A stretch of DNA of 64,000 bases from assembly GCF_020169515.1 (NCBI RefSeq), contig NZ_JAHMHW010000017.1, positions 1 through 64,000 on the forward strand, read 5' to 3'. The notes under the pieces were generated by a model that worked only from the letters and a program-made list of their open reading frames with translations, was not told the DNA's origin and made no database searches. This document shows, one piece after another, positions 34,294-41,854 of the stretch (positions are counted from its first letter, which is position 1; each line of letters opens with the position of its first letter). Position numbers and translations under genes: made by a program. Origin of the DNA: Paenibacillus vietnamensis (GTDB lineage: Bacteria > Bacillota > Bacilli > Paenibacillales > Paenibacillaceae).

Positions 34294-35499
34294 ATGAGTG
34301 ATCAACTTAGGCCTGGCTGCAATTCGTTAATCGTAATAAACGGGAAGCTCGTGCTTCCGGACGAAGTAAAGGATGCGGCCATAACGGTAATTGACGGCTT
34401 GATCGAAGCTTTGCCGGCGAATGAGGGACAGGTCGAAGAGTGGCTGAGCAGACACCCGGAGGCCAAAGTCATCGACGCGCAGGGCCGTTATGTGCTGCCG
34501 GGCATTATCGATATTCATTGCGACGCAATCGAGAAGGAGGTTCAGCCGCGGCCGAATACCCTGTTCCCGCTGGACATGGCTTTGCTGGAATTTGAGAGGA
34601 AGCTGCCGGTGCATGGCATTACGACAATGTACCATTCCTTGTCGCTCGGAGTCGGGCTCAGTCTGCGCGGCGATCATCTGCTGACCGGGATGGTCGACCA
34701 TATTCGGGCTTATGGCCAAAGACGCGCGATGATACGCAACCGGATTCACCTTCGTTTCGAGGTGTCGCATCTGGCCGGATTGCCGATCGTCGAACGGTAT
34801 TTGCGGGAAAAAACAATCGATTATTTATCCTTCATGGATCATTCCCCGGGGCAAGGACAATATCGCGAGCCGGGCTCCTTCGAGCGATATGTCATGAAAA
34901 ATCAGGGCGTCAGCCTGGATGAAGTGCGTGTCATCGTCGAGGAGCTGATGGAGCGAAGGCAGCAGGTCGACGCGGACATGCTGTCGCGGCTGGGCAGGCT
35001 TGCTGCGGACAATGGCATCGCGATCGCTTCGCACGATGACGATTCAGCAGATAAAGCGGAGCAATCAGCGCGGCTAGGCGTATCCGTATGCGAATTCCCG
35101 ATCAATCTGGAAACCGCAAGGCATGCGGCTTCGCTTGGACTCAGGGTATGCGTCGGGGCTCCGAACGTGGTGCGGGGCGTCTCGCATGACAAAAATTTGC
35201 GTGCGGTCGATGCGATCAAGGCGGGAGCCGCGGATATTTTATGCTCCGATTACCACCCGTCTTCGATGCTGGCCGCTGCCTTCAAGCTGTATGACGAAGG
35301 AACGGCCGATCTGCCGGAAGCGGTCAGGATGATCACGCTGAATCCCGCGCAGGCTCTAGGCGCAGATTCCGAGCTTGGCTCCATCGGGCTTGGCAAAGCG
35401 GCCGATCTTATTGTGGCAGACCGTTACGGCAGCCTCCCGTGGGTGACACAAACGATTGTAGGCGGGAAGCTCGTGTACAGCGCGGACGTGCGGTATTAA
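34294..35499 (+). CDS. phnM: PhnM, alpha-D-ribose 1-methylphosphonate 5-triphosphate diphosphatase
   Basis: A 401-residue amidohydrolase. PhnM removes pyrophosphate from ribosyl-phosphonate triphosphate in the C-P lyase pathway. Metal-ligand motifs are visible: DIHCDAIEKEVQPRP near the N-terminus, MDHSPGQGQY, ASHDDDSADK and CSDYHPSSML. AGGGGA precedes the ATG at 34294. No other phn gene is in the window, so it is an orphan here. Its last four bases overlap the 3' end of the convergent sspI gene, with no terminator between the two. Confidence 0.9.
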   Translation: MSDQLRPGCNSLIVINGKLVLPDEVKDAAITVIDGLIEALPANEGQVEEWLSRHPEAKVIDAQGRYVLPGIIDIHCDAIEKEVQPRPNTLFPLDMALLEFERKLPVHGITTMYHSLSLGVGLSLRGDHLLTGMVDHIRAYGQRRAMIRNRIHLRFEVSHLAGLPIVERYLREKTIDYLSFMDHSPGQGQYREPGSFERYVMKNQGVSLDEVRVIVEELMERRQQVDADMLSRLGRLAADNGIAIASHDDDSADKAEQSARLGVSVCEFPINLETARHAASLGLRVCVGAPNVVRGVSHDKNLRAVDAIKAGAADILCSDYHPSSMLAAAFKLYDEGTADLPEAVRMITLNPAQALGADSELGSIGLGKAADLIVADRYGSLPWVTQTIVGGKLVYSADVRY

Positions 35500-35726
35500 G
35501 TCGGATTTCCGGGTGTAGACTCGTGCAAATGCTTATAAAGAGAATCCACCATCCGGCTCTGCTCCGGTTCGGACGATTGCTGCCAGATCATTTCGAACAG
35601 CACGCCGAGTCCCGGAAGCGCACGTTCGTCGGCACCGACGGAGTCCTGGATCACTTCGGAAAGTTCCTGGGCCGAGTTGTCCTGGACGCGCATAACGATA
35701 GCTTGACGCAAATCAATAGTTTGCAA
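35496..35726 (-). CDS. sspI: Small acid-soluble spore protein I
   Basis: A 76-residue protein that matches SspI in length and pattern: IDLRQAIVMRVQDNSAQEL, then LPGLGVLFEMIWQ, the most conserved block of the family. It is made in the developing forespore. I place the start at TTG 35726, 9 nt after AGGAGG; the longer reading to 35753 would put that ribosome site inside the gene. Upstream on the minus strand GGGAACAGTA resembles the forespore sigma-F/G -10 consensus. It shows that the organism sporulates. Confidence 0.9.
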   Translation of the reverse strand: MQTIDLRQAIVMRVQDNSAQELSEVIQDSVGADERALPGLGVLFEMIWQQSSEPEQSRMVDSLYKHLHESTPGNPT

Positions 35727-35865
35727 TCTGTATGACCTCCTGCCGATATTCATTTTTTTGCTTACTTACTGTTCCCATGCGCCGCCCTTTTCATCCATGG
35801 ATGCAGGGTGTGCTATACTTAGAAGATGACTGCGGCAATCATCCTGCAAGGAGGCTTTCGTAAAT

Positions 35866-36531
35866 ATGGCCAAAAAACAATACGCGATTATCGGCATGGG
35901 CCGCTTCGGCTCCAGCGTCGCCAAGTCGCTCACGGATATGGGCTTCGAGGTGCTGGCGATCGATTCGAGCGAGCAGCGCGTACAGGAAGTCGTCAATACG
36001 GTGACACACGCGGTGGCGGCGGATTCAACGGATGAAGAGGCGCTGCGTGCCCTTGGAATCCGAAACTTCGACGTCGTTGTCGTAGCGATCGGACAGGATA
36101 TACAAGCAAGCATTCTGACTACGCTTATTCTGAAGGATCTCGGCGTGAAGACGCTGATCGTCAAGGCTCAAAACGAGCTGCACGGCAAGGTCGTTCACAA
36201 AATCGGCGCGGATAAAGTCGTGTTTCCGGAGCGGGACATGGGCCTCAGGGTCGCGCATCATCTCGTTTCGCCGAACATCCTTGATTACATCGAAATTTCC
36301 GATGATTACAGCATCATCGAGATTAAAGCGCCCGAGCGGATGGTGGGCAAAAGTTTGAAGCAATTGGACATTCGGGCCAAATATAAATGCAATGTAATGG
36401 CGATTAAATCGGGCGCACATATGAATATCGCCCCGTATGCGGACGATCTGATCGGAAGTGACGACGTCATTGTTATCGTAGGAAAAAACTCGGACTTAAA
36501 TAATCTTGAAATCGCTTATTCGGAAGGTTAA
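35866..36531 (+). CDS. Ktr/Trk-type potassium channel regulatory subunit (KtrA/KtrC-like)
   Basis: A 221-residue cytoplasmic RCK protein: RCK_N with nucleotide-binding GMGRFGSSVAKSL and acidic VLAIDSSEQRV, then RCK_C from about residue 135. It gates a membrane partner (KtrB/KtrD type) in response to ATP/ADP and c-di-AMP in relatives. No channel gene is in the window, as is usual for KtrC. GGAGG precedes the ATG by 11 nt. The methyltransferase gene starts 5 nt after its stop. Confidence 0.9.
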   Translation: MAKKQYAIIGMGRFGSSVAKSLTDMGFEVLAIDSSEQRVQEVVNTVTHAVAADSTDEEALRALGIRNFDVVVVAIGQDIQASILTTLILKDLGVKTLIVKAQNELHGKVVHKIGADKVVFPERDMGLRVAHHLVSPNILDYIEISDDYSIIEIKAPERMVGKSLKQLDIRAKYKCNVMAIKSGAHMNIAPYADDLIGSDDVIVIVGKNSDLNNLEIAYSEG

Positions 36532-36536
36532 CGGCA

Positions 36537-37358
36537 ATGATAAATGAAAAATTCGATTCCGTGCTGTCTTCGGTTCAAAATGACAGAGTCAAGCAGTGGG
36601 CATCGCTGCTGGACAAAAAATTCCGCGACCGTTCCGGCCAATTTCTGATCGAGGGCGTACATCTCGTGCTTGAGGCGTTGAAGGGCGGAGCGGGCGTGAC
36701 GACGATCGTCTATGACGCGGAGCGCGGCCTTCCGGCCGAGCTTAAGCAAGAGCGGGCAGCCGGTATCGCGGTATCGGGCCCCGAATGGGTGCAGGCGTCG
36801 CCGGCCGTCATGAGCAAATGCACGGGCACGGATACGCCGCCGCCCGTCTTCGCGGTGCTGCCGAAGCTGAAGACGGACCGGTCGGCTTTGTTCCGGGACG
36901 GCGGAATCGTCGTCGTGCTGGACGGCGTCCGCGATCCCGGGAACGCGGGCACGATCATCCGCAGCGCGGATGCGGTCGGCGCTGACGCGGTTGTGCTCGG
37001 CAAGGGCTGCGTCGATCTGTATAACCCGAAGACAGTGCGGTCGACGATGGGCTCCCTGTTCCATCTGCCGATTGTCGAAGCGGATCTGGCGGAGCTGCTG
37101 CCGGAGGCGAAGGTGGAGAGTGTGAAGCTGGTCGGAACAAGCCTTCAAGCGCAGCATACCTGCTACGGCTATGATTGGACCCAGAGCACCTGGCTGCTGC
37201 TCGGCAACGAGTCGGAGGGCTTGTCGCAAGCCGTCAGGGAGCAGGTCGACGAATCGGTCATTATCCCGATGATCGGACAGGCGGAGTCGCTGAACGTGGC
37301 GATGGCGGGGACGGTGCTGCTGTATGAGGCTTTGCGGCAGCGGCGGTTTAGCAGGTAA
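36537..37358 (+). CDS. TrmH/SpoU-family RNA 2'-O-methyltransferase
   Basis: A 273-residue SPOUT enzyme. The N-terminal substrate-binding domain (GQFLIEGVHLVLEAL) is followed by the knotted SpoU domain with all three motifs: GVRDPGNAGTIIRSADA, WLLLGNESEGLS and IPMIGQAESLNVAMAGTVLLYE. Such proteins methylate ribose in rRNA or tRNA; the exact target cannot be told. GGAAGG lies 9 nt before the ATG, and the gene is coupled to the Ktr gene. In many Bacillota it precedes pheS; here it does not. Confidence 0.92.
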   Translation: MINEKFDSVLSSVQNDRVKQWASLLDKKFRDRSGQFLIEGVHLVLEALKGGAGVTTIVYDAERGLPAELKQERAAGIAVSGPEWVQASPAVMSKCTGTDTPPPVFAVLPKLKTDRSALFRDGGIVVVLDGVRDPGNAGTIIRSADAVGADAVVLGKGCVDLYNPKTVRSTMGSLFHLPIVEADLAELLPEAKVESVKLVGTSLQAQHTCYGYDWTQSTWLLLGNESEGLSQAVREQVDESVIIPMIGQAESLNVAMAGTVLLYEALRQRRFSR

Positions 37359-37406
37359 TAGGCAAGTCGTCTATGAGTTTTAAGTTACTTTAGGCAAAAC
37401 AAAATT

Positions 37407-37449
37407 AGTCCTGATCGTCAAGCCAGTCTTGACTGATCAGGACTTTTTT
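37407..37449 (+). terminator. Terminator T1 of a three-member family
   Basis: AGTCCTGATC (37407-37416) pairs with GATCAGGACT (37435-37444), an inner TCAAG/CTTGA stem stacks on it, and a T run follows. T2 (39296) and T3 (47722) have the same build with compensating changes in the outer stem. Confidence 0.85.
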
Positions 37450-37567
37450 GTTTGTGACCGATATAATCCGCTGTGCGAATCGCCAAAGCGATTTACGAAA
37501 AGGTACGGACCTATAATTTCGTCCCAGACTCCGCTATTTTTGTAGTCTGGGCAGTCCTTCTCCATGT

Positions 37568-38428
37568 TTACTCATAATAAATAGCGTCATAAGGAAACTC
37601 CAGCTTTTTTGTTCTGTACTCCTTCGGTGTCATCGCCATATATTCCCGAAATACTTTGCCGAAGTAGCTCGGACTATCAAAGCCGCATTGTTGGCCGATC
37701 AGCTGAACGGGCAGATCCGTTGTCCGGAGCAAGGTAATGGCGGCTTCAACCCTTCGGTTTCGCAAGTAAGCCAGAGGCGAGGTGTGTTCCAGTCTCTGAA
37801 ATAGTCTGCATAAATGATGTTTGTTAATCCCGCAATGCTCGGCTAATAGATCTAACGTAATCGGACGGTTATAATGCTCTTTCATGAACCGTTTTGCCTT
37901 TTCAATCATCGGCTTGGCGCTTTCCCCGCCAAGATGATTGCTCGTTCGGACCAGCGTCACCATCCACTCGTACACTTGAACGGATAGCTGGAATTTGTCG
38001 GTGACCTTCTCTTCCGAAATCATACGCAGGATGCTCCAGAAACTGGAGAGCAGGGGGGAGTCAAGCTCTCTGCGAATAATAGGCCCCTCCTGGGCGATGA
38101 CATGATCCCAGATTCGGTTTGCTTCTTCCCCTCGTATGTTTAGCCAGATGAATTCCCAAGGCTCCTCCGTATTGCGGAAGTAATAACGGTGTTGGCTCGG
38201 AACTTTTACAAGAAAGCCCGTTCCCTTTGGCAGGGGGAAGAGCTGCTGCTCGTATTCAAGATAGCCTTGACCGCTGAGCGTATATTGAAAAATGACATGT
38301 CCGATATCGGGACGGGCGTCACCCGAGAAGCTGTAAGCCGGATTGTCAATTTTATGGTATCCAATGGAATCTAGCGTTAATATGGAGCGGTCATCGTTAC
38401 GAAATGCATAGGAAACGGGTCTAAACAT
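37568..38428 (-). CDS. AraC-family transcriptional regulator
   Basis: A 286-residue activator: N-terminal cupin-type ligand domain (HVIFQYTLSGQGYLEYEQQLFPLPKGTGFLV) and a C-terminal AraC DNA-binding domain with two helix-turn-helix units (DLLAEHCGINKHHLCRLFQ and IGQQCGFDSPSYFGKVF, ending MTPKEYR). The ribosome site is weak. It is divergent from the SGNH esterase gene, with an imperfect palindrome (38471-38490, GTTAT...ATAAC) between them, so control of that gene is likely. Confidence 0.92.
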   Translation of the reverse strand: MFRPVSYAFRNDDRSILTLDSIGYHKIDNPAYSFSGDARPDIGHVIFQYTLSGQGYLEYEQQLFPLPKGTGFLVKVPSQHRYYFRNTEEPWEFIWLNIRGEEANRIWDHVIAQEGPIIRRELDSPLLSSFWSILRMISEEKVTDKFQLSVQVYEWMVTLVRTSNHLGGESAKPMIEKAKRFMKEHYNRPITLDLLAEHCGINKHHLCRLFQRLEHTSPLAYLRNRRVEAAITLLRTTDLPVQLIGQQCGFDSPSYFGKVFREYMAMTPKEYRTKKLEFPYDAIYYE

Positions 38429-38470
38429 GAACCTATATCACCAATCTCTCTATTTTAAAAAGTCAATTTT

Positions 38471-38490
38471 GTTATAGTATATATCATAAC
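38471..38490. promoter_or_regulatory. Imperfect palindrome between AraC and SGNH genes
   Basis: A 20-bp AT-rich dyad with arms GTTAT and ATAAC and a symmetric TATA centre, 43-62 nt upstream of the AraC start and about 110 nt before the esterase. A regulator site is possible; no direct support. Confidence 0.25.
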
Positions 38491-38599
38491 TTTAATAATG
38501 TCCTTCAAGTAACAGATGCAACGGATCAAATTGTCATATGATATGCTAAAATAGATTCGTACTTATAGTTAACACACTTACAGGAGGTCATCCAAAACG

Positions 38600-39265
38600 A
38601 TGCTGTTGGAACCAAAATCGAAGCTGGTCATGATCGGCGACTCCATTACGGACTGCGAACGGGCTAGACCTTACGGGGAAGGACTTTTTGGGGCAATCGG
38701 GAAAGGATATGTTTCGCTAGTGGATGCGCTGCTGACGGCGGCTTATCCGGAGCTCGGAATCCGCGTTGTGAATATGGGAACGAGCGGAAATACGGTGCGT
38801 GATCTGTCGGCGCGCTGGCAATCGGATGTGCTGGATCTGAAACCGGACTGGCTGTCGGTCATGATCGGCATCAACGATGTCTGGCGGCAATATGATCTGC
38901 CGGCGCAGACCGAGCAGCATGTCTATATCGAAGAGTATGAACAAACGCTGGAGCAGCTGATCGCACGCACGAGGCCTCAATTGCAAGGGCTTGTGCTGAT
39001 GACTCCGTTCTATATCGAGCCGAATGGGGCGGATCCGATGCGCAGCACGATGGATCAATACGGCAAGGTCGTCAAAAGCTTGGCTGCCAAGTATGACGCC
39101 CGGTTCGTCGATACCCAGGCTGCCTTTAACCGGGTTATGGCTCATATTTATCCGGCAACTCTAGCTTGGGACCGCGTACATCCGAACATGGCGGGACATG
39201 CCGTACTCGCGCGCGCTTTCCTGCAAGCGGTCGGATATGATTATAATCGCGGGGCAGAACATTAA
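38600..39265 (+). CDS. SGNH/GDSL hydrolase (esterase)
   Basis: A 221-residue cytoplasmic SGNH esterase with all blocks: VMIGDSITDCERARPYG (Ser nucleophile), NMGTSGNTVRDL (Gly), GINDVWRQY (Asn) and DRVHPN (Asp/His). The RARPYGEG variant of block I occurs in carbohydrate deacetylases. No signal peptide, so it would remove acetyl groups from imported oligosaccharides. GGAGGTCATC precedes the ATG at slightly long spacing. It lies between two AraC regulators, 2.6 kb from the rhamnogalacturonan enzyme. Confidence 0.9.
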   Translation: MLLEPKSKLVMIGDSITDCERARPYGEGLFGAIGKGYVSLVDALLTAAYPELGIRVVNMGTSGNTVRDLSARWQSDVLDLKPDWLSVMIGINDVWRQYDLPAQTEQHVYIEEYEQTLEQLIARTRPQLQGLVLMTPFYIEPNGADPMRSTMDQYGKVVKSLAAKYDARFVDTQAAFNRVMAHIYPATLAWDRVHPNMAGHAVLARAFLQAVGYDYNRGAEH

Positions 39266-39295
39266 TCCGGTCAATTTTAAACTAGACAAATATGG

Positions 39296-39337
39296 AGCCC
39301 TGATCGTCAAGACAGTCTTGATGGATCAGGGCTTTTT
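39296..39337 (+). terminator. Terminator T2 of a three-member family
   Basis: AGCCCTGATC (39296-39305) pairs with GATCAGGGCT (39324-39333), with inner TCAAG/CTTGA and a T run. It follows the SGNH gene by 30 nt. See T1 and T3. Confidence 0.85.
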
Positions 39338-39350
39338 GTATGATAGGTTT

Positions 39351-40175
39351 TCAATAATGAATTTTTCTAAATTGGTTAGGACTGAGCTGCTCATGCTTTT
39401 TGAAGACGGAGCAGAAGTAGTTGGCATCCTCAAATCCGGACAAACAGGCAATTTCCTTCACTTGCATTTGGGGATTCTGCAGGAGAAGCTCCTTGCTTTT
39501 CTTGATTCTGATGGAATTGATATATTGGAAAATTCGAATATTGGTTGTTTTTTTAAACAAGTTACATAAATGATGCGGCGTAACCCCGGTGACCTCGGCC
39601 AGGCTTTCCAGAGAGAGAGGACGGTTGTAATTCTGTTCAATATAATCGAACAAAGGCTTGAGCTTGAAATTCAGGCTGGTGGCGCTATTGTTCGGGAGCT
39701 CGGACGTATACTGCACGATATCCGTAAGCAGGGCGTAAATCACGCTGGAGCATTGAATCCCCTTGAGTGCGCTGTCCGATTGTCCGATATCCAGAACGTT
39801 ATGAATTCTGGCCAACAGAATATCAGGCCGGGACACGTAATAAACGCCTGATGCCGCGATACCGGCAGAACGCTTCAAGAAGGCATCGACCTGATGGCCG
39901 TCAAAGACGACCCAGTCCACGATCCAGGAAGAGCTTACGGCATAATATTCATGAGCGGTTCCCTTGAACAAGAGCATGGCCATTCCTTCTTTCACCCGAT
40001 AGGCTTTTCCGTCAAGCAGCACCTCTCCTTCGCCTTCTACGCACTGAATCCACTGATACAAGTATCCATTGGGGCGTACGACATGCTCCTGATTCCAATG
40101 CTGTCCGGCATTTACCAGAAAATAGGGAAGCTCCTTATCCGACTCCGTAATAAGCGGAATGTATCTTTTTGTCAT
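39351..40175 (-). CDS. AraC-family transcriptional regulator
   Basis: A 274-residue regulator with an N-terminal cupin domain (YLYQWIQCVEGEGEVLLDGKAYRVKEGMAMLLF) and C-terminal AraC domain (SLAEVTGVTPHHLCNLFKK, ACLSGFEDANYFCSVFKK, LSPNQFRK). Start at ATG 40175 with AAGG 8 nt upstream; a GTG three codons earlier overlaps that site. It faces the SGNH gene tail to tail. Target genes unknown. Confidence 0.9.
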   Translation of the reverse strand: MTKRYIPLITESDKELPYFLVNAGQHWNQEHVVRPNGYLYQWIQCVEGEGEVLLDGKAYRVKEGMAMLLFKGTAHEYYAVSSSWIVDWVVFDGHQVDAFLKRSAGIAASGVYYVSRPDILLARIHNVLDIGQSDSALKGIQCSSVIYALLTDIVQYTSELPNNSATSLNFKLKPLFDYIEQNYNRPLSLESLAEVTGVTPHHLCNLFKKTTNIRIFQYINSIRIKKSKELLLQNPQMQVKEIACLSGFEDANYFCSVFKKHEQLSPNQFRKIHY

Positions 40176-40327
40176 CGAGATCACCTTAATATTTTAATAT
40201 TATGCTTAAAATCATTAGATTGTTGGCTTTTTTCATGGGAGCTACAATTAACAATATAACAATAGAATAAATTTGTCGATCGACGTCGACGACGATTCAA
40301 CGCCGGATAACCTGCAATTTTTAAATC

Positions 40328-40363
40328 AAAAAAGCGGAGCCGAACATGTTCGGTTCCGCTTTC
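40328..40363 (-). terminator. Terminator of the PhnB-like gene
   Basis: AAAGCGGA...TCCGCTTT arms enclose a perfect CCGAAC/GTTCGG stem; the minus strand ends in a run of U. It works mainly leftward. Confidence 0.8.
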
Positions 40364-40390
40364 TATATCTAGAACGTTAGATGACCATCG

Positions 40391-41320
40391 TTATTTCCCC
40401 AGAAATGCAGCTTGCAATTCCGCAATGTCAAACTTCTTCATCTTCATGAACGACTGTGTGACCCGATTACGCTGCTCGGGCGTGCCCTTGGACATCATTT
40501 CATCCAGTACTGCGGGGGAAATCTGCCAGGAAACACCGTATTTGTCTTTCAGCCAGCCGCATTGTTCAGCCTCGGGTAAATAGGAAAGCTTTTCCCAGTA
40601 GTAGTCAATTTCCTCCTGCGTCTCACAATGGATCAATAGAGAAATAGCCTCGTTGAATTGGAATGCGTGTTCCAAAGGGCTGTCCATTGCCGTAAACCAG
40701 GTGTTCTCCAGCATGAAGTCGCTGAACATAACGAGCTTTTCATTGTCAGATTCCGGGCTTGGGGGATAATGGACGAGAGCGCCGGGTTCGGTATTTCGGA
40801 ACACCGAAAGATAGAACTCGCGTGCCTTTTCGGCTTTGCCGCAATTGCTGCCCACGAACAACAAGGAGGGAATAATGGCAGGACGCGGTTCTCCGTCCGG
40901 ATTCGTCAGAATGAGCTGCCAGGAGACGCCGAACTTGTCCTGGATCCAGCCATAACGTTCGCTGAATGGATACTTATCAAGCGCCATTAATGCGGTTCCG
41001 CCATCAGATAGCTTATTCCACACCTCATCAATCATTTCTCTTGCGTTCTTTTCCCGGGACGGATCGAAATTAACCATAAACGAAATCGAAGGATTGAGCT
41101 TAAATATCGGCCCTGCAGAGATGGACATAAACGGATGTCCCCACACGTTGAACGACACGAGATCGCAATCACCGGAGGGCGTATCGTGTAAGGTTGTCGC
41201 GCTTGTGATTTTGGAATCCGGGAATACGGAGCAATAGAACTCCGCGGCTTCTTTCGCTTCCTTATCAAACCATAAATGCGGGGTGATGGGGTGCTTAAGG
41301 CCAATCTTGGCATCACTCAT
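40391..41320 (-). CDS. PhnB-like VOC protein with two domains
   Basis: A 309-residue protein made of two PhnB/3-demethylubiquinone-type VOC domains (about residues 8-140 and 150-290). Each has the ITPHLWFDKEAKEAAEFYCSVFPDSK-like opening and ends in YGVSWQI or FGVSWQL. Single-domain relatives are about 140-150 residues, so this is an internal duplication or tandem fusion, known in the family. Role unknown; some relatives bind metal and act in resistance or isomerisation. Confidence 0.88.
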   Translation of the reverse strand: MSDAKIGLKHPITPHLWFDKEAKEAAEFYCSVFPDSKITSATTLHDTPSGDCDLVSFNVWGHPFMSISAGPIFKLNPSISFMVNFDPSREKNAREMIDEVWNKLSDGGTALMALDKYPFSERYGWIQDKFGVSWQLILTNPDGEPRPAIIPSLLFVGSNCGKAEKAREFYLSVFRNTEPGALVHYPPSPESDNEKLVMFSDFMLENTWFTAMDSPLEHAFQFNEAISLLIHCETQEEIDYYWEKLSYLPEAEQCGWLKDKYGVSWQISPAVLDEMMSKGTPEQRNRVTQSFMKMKKFDIAELQAAFLGK

Positions 41321-41560
41321 GTTATTTCCTCCTTTGGAAGTGGCTTACCTTCTTTGATTTTATCATATGGATGGATAGGACATTTCTTTTAGATTGCTAG
41401 TATGGTAACAAAAAAAGTACTAGATGAATCGCCGGGCAGTCCTGCGCAAAAGGGAAGCCGGCGATATACGTTTCCTATGATTCGGGAAGCTTCATTTTTG
41501 CTTCTACTGTTTAATAATGAAGCTGCCGCATAAATATCCCGTCGAATCGGGCGCAAATGT

Positions 41561-41628
41561 CAAAAGTGACCGGGATAATCAATATTCATGGTTTACCGAT
41601 CCGAGGACGAAAGGGTAATATGAGCACA
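41561..41628 (+). promoter_or_regulatory. Promoter/operator element shared with the transporter operon, copy 1
   Basis: This 68-nt block aligns without gaps to 50381-50448. Within it TTTACC (41592-41597), an 18-nt spacer and TAATAT (41616-41621) form a promoter, and the conserved part upstream (AATCAATA and flanks) overlaps the -35 region, where an AraC-type activator would bind. It lies about 230 nt before the PL11/CE12 gene, in a 514-bp gene-free region that otherwise holds a long untranslated leader. Confidence 0.6.
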
Positions 41629-41713
41629 GTTTCCCGTACATGGAGTCCCCAAAAACACTAAGGAGGTTCAATGCTGGGAGGTGAAAATTTTTCTAATGGA
41701 AAGCGCCTTGATA

Positions 41714-41727
41714 TGGAAACGCTTTCT
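41714..41727 (+). promoter_or_regulatory. CcpA cre site candidate before the PL11/CE12 gene
   Basis: TGGAAACGCTTTCT matches the cre consensus TGWNANCGNTNWCA at 12 of 14 positions. It lies downstream of the shared promoter, a position that would give roadblock repression by preferred sugars. Confidence 0.5.
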
Positions 41728-41854
41728 TATAATTTTACAATCGTGCTTCTGTAATAGTTGGAACCGGAAACAGATTTGAAGGGGGGAGAAATTTAGATAC
41801 ATCAGGTCCAGTCACGAGTATGTCATAAAGTGAAAAATCGTGAGGAGTGAGTTC

